A DNA stretch of 64,000 bases from Oscheius sp. JU75 (taxonomy: Eukaryota > Nematoda > Chromadorea > Rhabditida > Rhabditidae): assembly GCA_037178855.1 (NCBI GenBank), contig JASJZC010000004.1:6138001-6202000 (forward strand), in the 5' to 3' direction. The notes under the pieces were generated by a model, which worked only from the letters and a program-made list of their open reading frames with translations, had not been told where the DNA came from and did not search any database. Below, one piece after another: positions 11,000-23,263 of the stretch (positions are counted from its first letter, which is position 1; the number at the start of each line of letters is the position of its first letter). The position numbers were made by a program, and so were the translations under genes.

Positions 11000-12748
11000 T
11001 CCTTACCCCCGCCATATCCTACTACCATGTGTGTATAACATATCTTGACTCTCTCCCTCTCTCTCTCTCTGTCTTATTTCCTAATTTTAATACACTGTTC
11101 GTCTTACAATTTTTATTTCTATTCCGGCTAACTCTTTGAATTCGGCCCAGGAAAAGAAAATGGTAATTCCAGCTAGCTAGCCATACAAAAGATAGCATTC
11201 TGCGGTGCTTTCGACGTTTTCTGAAGAAAAATAAGATATGCCAGAGGATTGAACCCGGGTCGTTTTTTCTGTAATCGTGCCTATCCCCAAAGTACTATAT
11301 GTTTTCGTCATGAAATTAGTATTTACAGACACTTCGCGACGATCGATCTTGGGCGCGAATAAGTCATGGTACTCTTCGCACCTGCACCTGGGTCATTTGG
11401 ACACAGTTCCCTATGGCTACAATCTGCGCAATTGATTGACAGGCAGACACTTTTTTGGGGGAGCATGGGATCGATTCCGATGACCCACTTTCGTGAGCAG
11501 ACACAGACTCCGCCTCTCGAAGAAAACTCTCCGGATATTAGTGGCACACAAACAAATCTCCCGCCTGTTTGGGATGCGGGGTGACCAGTCACTCTCGTCC
11601 ATTTTGTTCTCTCCCGTCTCGTGGGACACAGTAACGTATTTCTTTATTTTCCACGAACAGAAATCCGTAGTCTTTCGCCACATCCCCTATCCTGTCTGTG
11701 TTGTTCTGTTCTGTTGCCAGTTCTTTGTTCTATCCGAATTTAGTCAGTGTCCCACACTACTGTCTGTCAGAAGTTTGTCAAAAAGGAACACAGAGGAATA
11801 AAGAGACAGGGACAGAGAGACAGAGAGATAGAGAGACAGGGAGACAGACACAGACGATTGGATACCAGACGGAATCGAAATTCCAGGGTCCTGATCTTTT
11901 TATTGGTTGTTCACAGCCTCTCAATGCTCAACACTTTATCGACTTTCTCACACGCTATTTCAACTAGCCTTGTTTACTTTCCAACGTCTAATTAGCTTTG
12001 TGATGATCCAAAAAGGATCAGCAGGCCGAAAAGCGTCATCCTTCACAATCTGTCGATTGACCAAAAAGAGTCTGGTTGTCTTTTTTGGAACTTTCTTCCT
12101 TACCAGCCGCTTTCGCCATCATTTTGTCTTCAGTTTGTATTGGGGGTTGCGCCGCTTCATAGTAACAAAAGCATCCCAGTAACTTCATTGTGACGAAAAC
12201 TAAGTTCTAGAGCACACCCAAAGTTGGCTTGCCATCCAATTTAGGCAACAGCTGTTTCTGAACGCACACAATACTTCTGGCTCGCATCTCTTTCGTGGCC
12301 ACGGACAAGCAAACAGGCATACAGAGTCCATCGCACTTTGGATAGTGGAGATGCTCTCTTACCTCTTATGAGATGACTGAGCCCCTGATCCTAGCGCTTT
12401 GCTCCTTTTTTCTCTTTTCTTACTGGTACTGTCTCAATCAGCACTTTTTTCCCTTTCCAACTGTCTCTTCCTTGTAATTTGTTCACCCTCATACCAGGAG
12501 AAGGAATGGACATCTCGGCTGCCCATGTCCAGAGACAGTTCCCAAAAGGTTGAGATCGATTTCATCAGTGCGACAGACAATTTTTCAAGCCCTGGCAGTT
12601 CATGTCATTCTCGGGCATTCCTCGTTCTAACAAACAGATGGGGCATGGTTAATTGAACTAAAACCGATTTCTGAGCTTTGTCTCCTAATTCTTTCCGATA
12701 CTCTCTCATCCTACATGTACTTCTAACTCTTATCAATTTAGACACAGA
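11000..12748. other. Intergenic region with simple repeats
   Basis: No supported gene. It contains a CT run at about 11048-11072, a SINE-like B-box copy (GATTGAACCCGGGTCG) at about 11235-11310, and a GACA/GAGA purine tract at about 11800-11862 (repeated AGAGACAG). Short open frames here are low-complexity. Confidence 0.5.
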
Positions 12749-15700
12749 ATGGAAAACCCCGACCGGATTACTGTTCAGAAGCTTTTGATGGCTGATCTCC
12801 ATGCCCGAGCGGCTCCTTTCGAGTCCAAAAAGGAGAAGATTCAGTACTGCGACAATTTCTACAAGTCGGTCAGAAGGGACGACTTGAGTGGAAGAGTTCC
12901 TATCCATATTAGCTCTGCTGTCAGGCGTGAGTAGACTCTTTAAACTGATATATACGGTTCATTTACAGATTTCTTCCACAACAACCTACAGGTGGGTAGA
13001 TCTTAAATAGATGACTGTATCCGCAGGACATTTTCCCGCGTCTTATGCGAAAAGAGCTCTTTTGTTTAGAGTACAGACGTGGGAGTAGGGGTCAAGAGAA
13101 AGAGGGAGAGTCTGTTGGGTACAATGTAGTGACGGTGACAGTGACCGTGAAAATGGCATCTGGTAGAAGTCCAATCTACCCTACTTTATTTCAGATCGGG
13201 GACGTTCCCAAATGGGCTCGTCTAGACGCCACCCTGATCAAGAAATTCATCGAAGTCTTGAAGATCTACGGTCCAGACAAGGCCAAAGTCAAGGCGAGAA
13301 GAGCCACACTGGAAAATCCTCGAAAGATCCTGGTCATTCCGCCGGAAGAGCGAGAGAACTTTGTTCATCTACTGGACGGAATCGAGATCAGTGAAGAAGA
13401 GGAAGCCGATTTGAAACGGGGGAGACGGGAGAAGTTCTCGCCTGTTAGGCCAGTACCGACTGCGAAAATCGAACAAAGACCGGTAGAGGACGAGAGACAG
13501 AAGCAGATGAAGCAGATGTACAATTTGCTAGCTGGTTAGTGGTCCTAATATTGAAAACATTCCATATTAAGGTAGTCTTCTGATGAGTCAGCAGATGAAG
13601 ACTATGCAGATGCTTCTTCAGACAGCAAAAATGGGTCTCCCGGTTCTGCCTATTCTTCAACAGTGTCAGGGTTTAGCCGGAATGTCAATGATTCCTAACA
13701 GTGGTGAGTGAGAGAGAGGCAGAGAGACACGAAGACACAGAGACAGCCGTACTTGACTGAAACTGTACTCTTTCAAACTCCAACGGAAGAAGTAGCTCCA
13801 CTGGAGTTCCTGTCCCGTTCATATTGAAGAGTTTGCTCTTTTCCTGCCTGTCTGTAAAGAATCTCGAGCCTTGTGACGGTAGATCAAACACTATCTATCC
13901 GTAGTAGTACACTGCGCGTCATAATTATGAGTCACCCCCCTAAATTTGCAGTATAGAGCGCACATCGCATTTTAGAGCTTCAGGACCATTTCCAAACATT
14001 TTCTCGTGTCAAAAAACCCCCAGAAAAAAATTTTCAGACAAGTATCTCATTTCCTTGAATCTCCATCTTCGAAAATCCCAAAAACGCCCGCGTCATAATT
14101 ATGAGTTAATATGAACTAAACACATTTTTTAAAGAGACAACAACTTATTTCGTGATGAAATAAAGTAACTAGTAATTAGTAGTGCCACCACGGGCAGCAA
14201 CAACATCTAGCAATCGTCTAGGCATCGAATCTACGAGATTCTGGAGGGTAGACAGTGGAACACGACGCCAAGCGTCCAGGATGGCTCGCTTGAGGACATC
14301 AACGTTGTTGTACTGACGGCAACCCTTGTATACATCTCGGACAGATGCTCCAGAGATTTTCAATCGGATTCGAGAGCAGGCTGGCCACGGGAGGACGTTG
14401 ATTTGATGAGATTGGAGCCAAGCGGCAGTATGACGACTGGCATGAATCGAGACATTGTCGTGCTGAAACGTCCAGTTTCCACCTTGAGCATGCAGGAACG
14501 GCAGTAGGTGATCTCTGAGCACGTCCTGGTAGCCGTTCGAGTTCATGCGACAAGTCACAAATGCTATCTCCAGCTTTCCAAAGCTGCTGAATCCGGCCCA
14601 AACCATTAGTGAACCGCCACCGAAGCTTCATCGGGAAAAGTAACGAGGCTCCTTACGAAGATCTCTCCAATAATGAGAAATACCGTCAGGACCGTCGTAG
14701 TTGAACTTTTTTTCATCGCTAAAGATGACCTGAACTAGCTGTGGAGGTGCACAAAACAAAAAATAACGTGGTTCAGTTGCGGCCGATGTTGCTTCGAGCG
14801 AAGTCGTTCCGAGCAATCTTGTGACGATCCAGGAGAAGAGGTGCGGGCTTCATTTTCTCTCTGGTGATATTCCTATTCCGTTTGACAGCTCTCAGGATCG
14901 TCGATTTTGAAACATCGGCTCCCAGTTCGGCACGAGCACCATTCGCCGACATCGTGCTGTTCGAAAGGCGGCCGATACGACTTTCGTCTCTTTTAGTGAC
15001 GATTCTCGGGCGTCCGGAGCTCTTCTTTCCTTCTGTGCAGTCTCTAACAACAAATCTTCGGATCGAGGTGATGGAACGGCCAAGCAATCTCGCAATTTCA
15101 GAGTTGTTCTTGCCGGCACGATCTAGAATTTCAGCTTGGGCTCTTTCTTCGGCAGAAAGGCGTTTTCCGCTCGGCATGTCGTTGCAGTTTAACGGGGAAA
15201 CCTTTCAGGATATCGAACAATATGTTTACGATTCGTTTCGAGTTTTTGCCTTACAGGGTTCTGTGCAAGACCAATACTAACTCATAATTATGACGCGGGC
15301 GTTTTTGGAATTTTCGAAGATGGAGATTCAAGGAAATGAGATACTTGTCTGAAAGTTTTTTTCTGGGGGTTTTTTGACACGAGAAAATGTTTGGAAATGG
15401 TCCTGAAGCTTTAAAATGCGATGTGCGCTCAATACTGCAAATTTAGGGGGGTGACTCATAATTATGACGCGCAGTGTAGTAGACGAGTAGTAGTACTTTT
15501 ACTGACCCGTCGTCTTCAGTAGTTCCAGTCGTTGGAGTCGTTCGGGCTGAGTAGGGTGCAGGACAAGTACTGGGTTGGAAAATAAGTTTTGTGACTCTTT
15601 GTAAATTTGTCCTTTGCCTTGGTTACGACAACGTCCGAGCTATTGATTATAGCACCTCGTGTAGCTCACTCAGTCCTCTACCACCCCCAGTAGTTCCCTC

Positions 15701-16296
15701 TGGAAGAGAGCTTACGAATAAGAAGAGACGAAGAGTAGTTGTCCCGGATTAACTAGAAGAGAGGCAGAATCTTGGTCCCGCGAGAACAACAAAGAGAGAG
15801 AACAACAGTGTAGGCGAGTTTAGAGTTCATCGGTGCTCCTTGACGAACTGTCCCAAGGCGTTGCGGAGACGTCCCTTCTTGTCGGGCCACTCGTAGGCCC
15901 AACGAGGAGCAGCCTGGACGGTCTTCTTTCCGGACCGGCTATATACTACGGCTGGCAGATCGGCTACAGCTACGGCTGGCGCGGCTGTGATTGGCACTGC
16001 TGGCGGGGCGGGAACGGCGACGAGAGATGGGCATCGGGGCGAGCTGACAGAGGTTGACCAAAAACTTGGTTACTGGGAGACAGACAGAGACAGAAAGACA
16101 GTGACTAACGTGAAACCTTTCAGCCTCCCTCGCCTCTCCAGCCCTGTCAGCAGTTCTGTCCACTCCCTCTCCCCCTCTCGTCCGATCTCCAGAGATAGAC
16201 CAGGAGAATCTCCCACCGAAGACCGATTCCCGTCACAGTCACCTAATGGAAGGAATCCTTGAGAAGATCAAGGCGACCAAGACAGCAAAGATCTGA
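12749..16296 (+). CDS. Unknown charged protein; gene interrupted by a Tc1-like element in an intron
   Basis: Start MENPDRITVQKLL at 12749, eight bases after an acceptor. Supported exons are 12749-12926, 12969-12991, 13195-13534 and 13572-13703, all in phase and giving about 224 residues. They encode an N-terminal helical region, I-G-D-V-P-K-W-A-R-L, and a segment rich in Lys/Arg/Glu with E-I-S-E-E-E-E-A. A Met/Gln-rich stretch (MSQQMKTMQMLLQTAKMG) follows. The 3' part is less sure: the Tc1 element fills 13910-15476, candidate exons lie around 15692-15733 and 15824-16055, and a final exon from about 16124 ends with ILEKIKATKTAKI and TGA 16294-16296. AATAAA is at 16333-16338. I could not join the last exons in a single frame by eye. 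I do not recognise the family. Confidence 0.6.
13910..15476 (-). mobile_element. Tc1-like transposon, 1567 bp, TA-flanked, long inverted repeats of IR/DR type
   Basis: The element runs from CACTGCGCGTCATAATTATG to its inverted copy and is flanked on both sides by TA (13908-13909 and 15477-15478), the Tc1/mariner target duplication. Each terminal repeat is about 205 bp. In each arm the motif GCGTCATAATTATGAGT occurs twice, at the outer end and again at the inner end (about 14091 and 15280), about 170 bp apart. This is an inverted-repeat/direct-repeat layout like that of some Tc1 relatives. It sits within an intron of the 12.7-16.3 kb gene, opposite to its transcription. Confidence 0.88.
14169..15177 (-). 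pseudogene. Tc1-like transposase, frameshifted
   Basis: Reading on the minus strand from 15177 (MPSGKRLSAEERAQ), there is an N-terminal paired-type helix-turn-helix region with a GRS-x-x-S-I-R motif and a GRPR hinge. Next comes V-I-F-S-D-E-K-K-F-N (first catalytic Asp) near 14720, then W-T-F-Q-H-D-N (second Asp) near 14470. The third motif N-P-I-E-N-L-W appears only in a different frame near 14360, then the first frame resumes to a stop at 14169. At least three frame changes (about 14800, 14630 and 14370) break the gene, so the copy is unlikely to make active transposase by itself. All catalytic residues can still be seen. Confidence 0.8.
15477..15823. other. Flank of Tc1 insertion, possible small exons
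   Basis: Two acceptor-like sites followed by TAGTTCC occur at about 15519 and 15691, and the sequences after them are alike (V-V-P-x-x-G). They may be alternative or duplicated small exons of the surrounding gene. I could not decide. Confidence 0.25.
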
Positions 16297-16496
16297 TTCT
16301 ATTGTGTTTCCGTGTTCTTTGGAAAAGGGTCGAATAAATTCTGTTTGCTCAGCTAGCAATTCCAACCGTCCCCCTATGTTTGTTGCTATCGATGCGATGC
16401 GCCTAGTAGCCACATCAGATAACAGTTCGAGGCCCGAGACAACACGTGTTCCAGGCCTAGTTTACTAATTGTAACGGCCCCTTTGCCAGTTCCACT

Positions 16497-16605
16497 TGTA
16501 CTCTCTCTCACATTTTCTCCCTCTCTCGTCCGGTCTCTCTCTATCTCTTTCTCTGTCTCTCCGTCTCAGTTTCTCTCTCTGTCTGTCTCTCTTTCTCTTT
16601 TCCTG
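16497..16605. repeat. CT-rich simple repeat (TCTCTGTCTC type)
   Basis: A pyrimidine tract of interleaved TCTCTC and TGTCTC units lies just upstream of the HMIT-type transporter start. Similar tracts recur throughout the window, for example 22860-22960 and 35545-35675. Confidence 0.7.
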
Positions 16606-16715
16606 CCGACCGTATTGAAACACATAAAGTTCAGATATTCTATACCGGTCCAGGAAGCCGATTAGCCCGCGATCAGCTGATGTTTCGCCTCGATTAAGTC
16701 CTATATTGACAAAGC

Positions 16716-19700
16716 ATGGCCGGCGGTTTTGTGGTAAGTTCATTTTACTGTTTTAGACTCTTTGCACAGTTAGATAACTCCTCATCTGGAAAACAGCGAC
16801 CAGCTTCAAAACCCGGAACCTCTCTGTATACTGTTCTTTTGACACTTCAAGCATGCATTGGTGGACTGCTTTTTGGATATGATACGGGAGTCGTGAGCTC
16901 AGCGATGCTGTTCATCCCATCGGCCAAGGGTATGACCCCGATGGACACTGTCTGGCAGGAACTAATAGTCAGTATTACTCCTGGAATGGCTGGGATTGGA
17001 GCTTTGGTTGCTGGTAGGTGACTTGTCTTTCTGTCTATCTGTCGCTCTATCTGTCCCTCTCTCGTTATTTCTTTGTTTCTCTGTCTCTTTACCTGTCACT
17101 CTGATGCTGAACTAGATTCTTTCAGGACCCGCTGCTGACCGTATCGGTCGCCGGATGATTATCCTCTGTGCCAGTGCCATTTTTACAGCCGGAGCCATCC
17201 TTTGCGCAGCAGCTCCAGAAAAATGGACTCTTTTGGCTGGTCGTGTCCTGCTAGGCTTTGCCATTGGCTTCGCCTCCATGATCATTCCTGTCTTCATTAG
17301 TGAAGGATCTCCGGCTCACATCAGAGGGACACTAGTCACCGTTTACCAGGTAAAAATAACAGTAGTCAATCTGGAACTTATCCCAGTTTATGATAGCCTC
17401 AGGCTTCGTTGTCGCCAACGCAACTGGAGCCCTCTTCGCCTTGGTTGACCCGTACCGTGTCGGTTGGAGACTGATGTTTGCTCTGGCTGCAGTTCCTGCA
17501 ATTTTCCAGGTTCTGCCACTGTCACTATCACTGTCTCTTTCAGTTCATCGGATTCCTCTTTCTGCCCGACACTCCCAGATTTTTGGCCTCCAAGAACCGA
17601 GAAGACGAAGCCCGCCAAGTTCTGAACAAAGTCTACAAAGGGAATGAGGAGTGGATCGACTACGAGATGAACGAGATAGTCCAGGCGAGAGAGGAGGAGA
17701 AAAAACACAAGCTGGAGAATGGTTCGTTCTTTTGACGAGGAGTTCGAATCCAATTCTAGGAGATGGCCTGGTCCTTTTCCGAGTTATGTCAACTCCACAT
17801 GTCAGGAAAGCTCTGATCCTTGGATGCAGTCTTCAAATGTTCCAGCAGTTGATAGGAATCAATACTATTCTGTAAGTCAACTCTCTCTGTCTCTCTGTCT
17901 CCCTGCCTCTATATTGACTAAATAGAACGCATTTATTCCGTATCCCATATTGCGATGATAAAGCGAAGCCAGCAAATTTACCCAGCGGCAGGCGTAGTAA
18001 CTATATTTGAGCGCACCGAAAGGAGTCGGCTTGTAGCCATAATTGGGGCACCTCAGCAAGGGGGTCATCTGATCCTATGCGGCTCTGAAAATCAAGTTTG
18101 TTATGGAATGAGTTATAAGTGATGAGAGCCGAAGAATGTTTCTAGGGATATTTCTTTTACACGCGCAGACACTCGTCAAAATACAGGTAGAAATAATGAG
18201 CTCACAAGAATAGGCTTACTCTCTGTCTCTCTCTACATCTCTCTTCCTCCCTCTCACTCACTTCTTTTCAGATACTACACTGGCAACATTATTCAGTCGG
18301 CCGGAATTAAGAGCAAGATCACAACCATTTGGATCTCATGTGGAATTAGCTCAATTCAGTCGATCGGTACCTTCGCTCCAATGAAGCTGATCGAGAAGCT
18401 GGGACGAAGACCGATCCTTCTAGCCTCCATGGTCGGTGTCATCGTGTCTCTCTGTCTCATGGGAGGAGCCTTCTTGGGAGTCAACAAAGGATCTCCGGAA
18501 CTGTTTTCGGATCACGACTTTGATGGAATTGACTTCAGTAATGTTACCAGTGAACAAAACAAGACCCTGTCCAAATGTACTGGATTTAGGTGAGTCGGAG
18601 AAAGTTTCTCTTTTTTTTACGGGATTACAGAGATCGGGACTGTCCGGTCTCAAGCTCAGAGCTGACAGTATAGTACCCCCTTTGTTACTTTTGTTGCAAA
18701 ACTTGTATTCCTACTCTATTGTGATAAAAAAGTTCTCGCATTTCCCAGGACTGCTTGGCGCAATGGTAGCGCGTTCGACTCCAGATCGAAAGGTTGGGCG
18801 TTCGATCCGCTCAGTGGTCTGAATTTTTGCTTTTTTTTGAAACGCTTATAGCGAAATGACAACAAATTAAAAAGTACAATGTTTCTAGTAACTGCGATTT
18901 CTGTGTCACCTCTTCCTCTTGTGGATTCTGTCATCCATCTTCGGATGCTCATACCGGACAATGCTTGCCAGTCCCCAAGGATCTTGATGCGGATTTTCCT
19001 GTTTCTACCGTAAGGTTTTCCGTGCTCCTCAGTCTTTAAGCATATAATGAGCACTATATAAAAACTTACTTTGAAAAGCATCGTTTTTAAACCATAGTTT
19101 CGAGTTGCTTGACTGCACGGGCGCGCTTACTATTTCAGCTTTGCGTGCCGCACCCAAATTAACGCCATCTGCCCTAGAAACATATCTCATCGTCTTTTTC
19201 ACATTCAGAGCTTCAAAACAACACCAAAATGCATGTAAAGCAGGGCTTTAGTACCACAAAATCACAGTTGAGCAGTCGCTGAAGGCACGTTGCAGTTCCG
19301 ACTTTACGCGCCGCACCCAAACTCTGAATTCCTGTGATGGTCCGCTACGCCCTAGGAATATATTTCAATGTTTTTCTCACTCGAAGAGCTTCAGAAACCA
19401 AACATGCACAGATATTATGAGATCCTTCAGGTAGGCTACTGTGACACCTACGGCGGCAACTACACATTTGACGTCAACTTCTGTGAGACCAAGTGGACCG
19501 CAGCGCCCATAGCTGTCATGGTCATCTATCTGATCTGTTTTGCCTTCGGAATGGGTCCGATTCCTTGGGTATACAACTCGGAAATCTATCCACTCTGGGC
19601 GAGAGGGACATGTGTCTCTTTGGCTACTTTCACCAATTGGATCTTCAATCTAGCCATATCATTGACTTTCTTGTCCTTGGGAGAGGCTATGACCAAATTC

Positions 19701-19986
19701 GGTAGGTCACTGTCACTGTCACTCTCTCATTTCCAATTCAGGTGTCTTCTTTCTCTACGCCGGCATCGCCCTGGTAGGTCTCATAATTTTCTACTTCTTC
19801 ATCCCTGAGACCAAAGGCATGGAAATTGAAGAGGTGGGTCTATTTCATTTCCTCCTGACTCATCCTGTTTTGCAGATAGAGAAGCTATTTATGTCGAAAG
19901 AACAGAGGACAGTCAGGGGCAAACATACGATTCATCTGGGAGAAAGGAGCAGTGAGAAAGGAGTTGATGTTCGATGGGAAGACTAA
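16716..19986 (+). CDS. Proton/myo-inositol (HMIT)-type sugar transporter, SLC2 family, 603 aa
   Basis: Eleven exons (16716-16733, 16770-17013, 17126-17349, 17387-17509, 17544-17721, 17760-17871, 18272-18589, 18889-19009, 19431-19701, 19742-19833, 19876-19986) give 603 residues with consistent phases. SLC2/MFS signatures are clear: G-G-x-x-F-G-Y-D-T-G in helix 1, D-R-I-G-R-R after helix 2, L-P-D-T-P-R-F-L ending helix 6, Q-Q-L-I-G-I-N in helix 7, E-K-L-G-R-R-P, and P-E-T-K-G after helix 12. Between helices 9 and 10 is a large outer loop with an N-glycosylation site and a Cys-rich unit ([20 protein letters not shown]). This loop marks the H+/myo-inositol branch; nematodes have several such genes. 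It would import inositol or a related polyol across the plasma membrane. The polyadenylation signal AATAAA overlaps the stop. Intron 8 holds a tRNA-Trp-like gene. Confidence 0.9.
18749..18820 (+). tRNA. tRNA-Trp (CCA), inside transporter intron 8
   Basis: A cloverleaf can be drawn: acceptor GACTGCT with AGTGGTC, D arm GGCGCAATGGTAGCGC, anticodon arm TTCGACTCCAGATCGAA (anticodon CCA) and T arm GGGCGTTCGATCCGCTC. A T-run, a possible Pol III stop, follows about 10 bases later. The T-arm has a G-T pair and the discriminator base appears to be T rather than the usual purine, so a decaying copy is possible. It has the same strand as the host gene. Confidence 0.75.
19138..19412 (+). repeat. Degenerate direct repeat in transporter intron 9
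   Basis: Two units of about 105-110 bp (about 19138-19245 and 19301-19412) share CGTGCCGCACCCAAA/CGCGCCGCACCCAAA, then GCCCTAG-AA-ATAT, TTTTTC-CA and AGAGCTTCA-AAAC. Related GCGCGC/CCGCACCC pieces occur near 41890 and 62260. Confidence 0.5.
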
Positions 19987-20046
19987 TAAAGATTTCTATA
20001 GATGGTACAATTTGACAGAGACAGGAACAGGGAAGGAGTACAACCG

Positions 20047-20690
20047 GACTTTAACAAAACATGGACTAGAACTATTAAAATAATAGACACGACAGCATAC
20101 AGAGCTTTTACGCCTGTAGGCATGAAAAACTGCCACAAAGAGACGACGATATTGAAACATCCTCAGCCTTGTAGAATTTCTCCCAGGTAAGTACTAACAC
20201 GTTTTCCACAGCGAGACAGAGACATTGCGAACAATAGCGCCACACTTCCTTTCCTCGCGTTTTCTTATGGTGAAGAGCTGGCAGTATAAAGCTTGTGAAT
20301 CCGCCACTTGCCAGTAGCCATCGAAAGATGGTTGTCCTATGCTCGGTCTTCCTGGCTACTTGGGCTCTTTCACTGAGTCCACAGTGGTGTTTGGTATAGT
20401 TCATGGAATCCCTCCGGGCCAATAGGGAAGACTGGTAGTGCTCTGTTCCAGCGCTCAAATTCCTTTCGGAGAGTAGAGATGACAGTGGATCCGCCCGAAT
20501 CAACTGAAGTATCGGAAGCTGGACAAGGAATCTCCCTCTTGTGGGGCTGTCAGAAAATTCTAGATGAAGATGTTTGAATATTGTCGTCTCTTTGTGGCAA
20601 TTTTTTTTTATGTCTACAGGCGTAAAAGCTTTGTATTCTGTAGTGTCTTTTATTTTAATAGTTCTAGTCCATGCTAGTTTTGTTGAAGCC
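20047..20690. repeat. Inverted-repeat element between transporter and actin genes
   Basis: Arms of about 135 bp (20047-20183 and 20553-20690) are reverse complements at most positions. Examples are ATGGACTAGAACTATTAAAA against TTTTAATAGTTCTAGTCCAT, and GCTTTTACGCCTGTA against TACAGGCGTAAAAGC. A further shared block is GCCACAAAGAGACGAC. The inner 370 bp encodes nothing I recognise. It looks like a non-autonomous fold-back element lying between two converging genes. Confidence 0.65.
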
Positions 20691-20869
20691 TGGATGCATT
20701 CTTTCCCTGTCCCTGACTGTCTGTCTGTCTTTGTCCCTGTCTGTCTACCCCTGTCTCATTCAAACTTGTCTTCTATCCCGTCTCTTTCACCCTTTGAACA
20801 AAGCAATTTTAAATATTTATATTTTTCATCACATTTTTGCCACCAAAATACACATTTCTCTCCACGCGC

Positions 20870-23263
<2,394 letters not shown>

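Noticed and set aside
14864..15280. 138-aa plus-strand frame inside the Tc1 element
   Set aside because: Antisense of the transposase N-terminal region.
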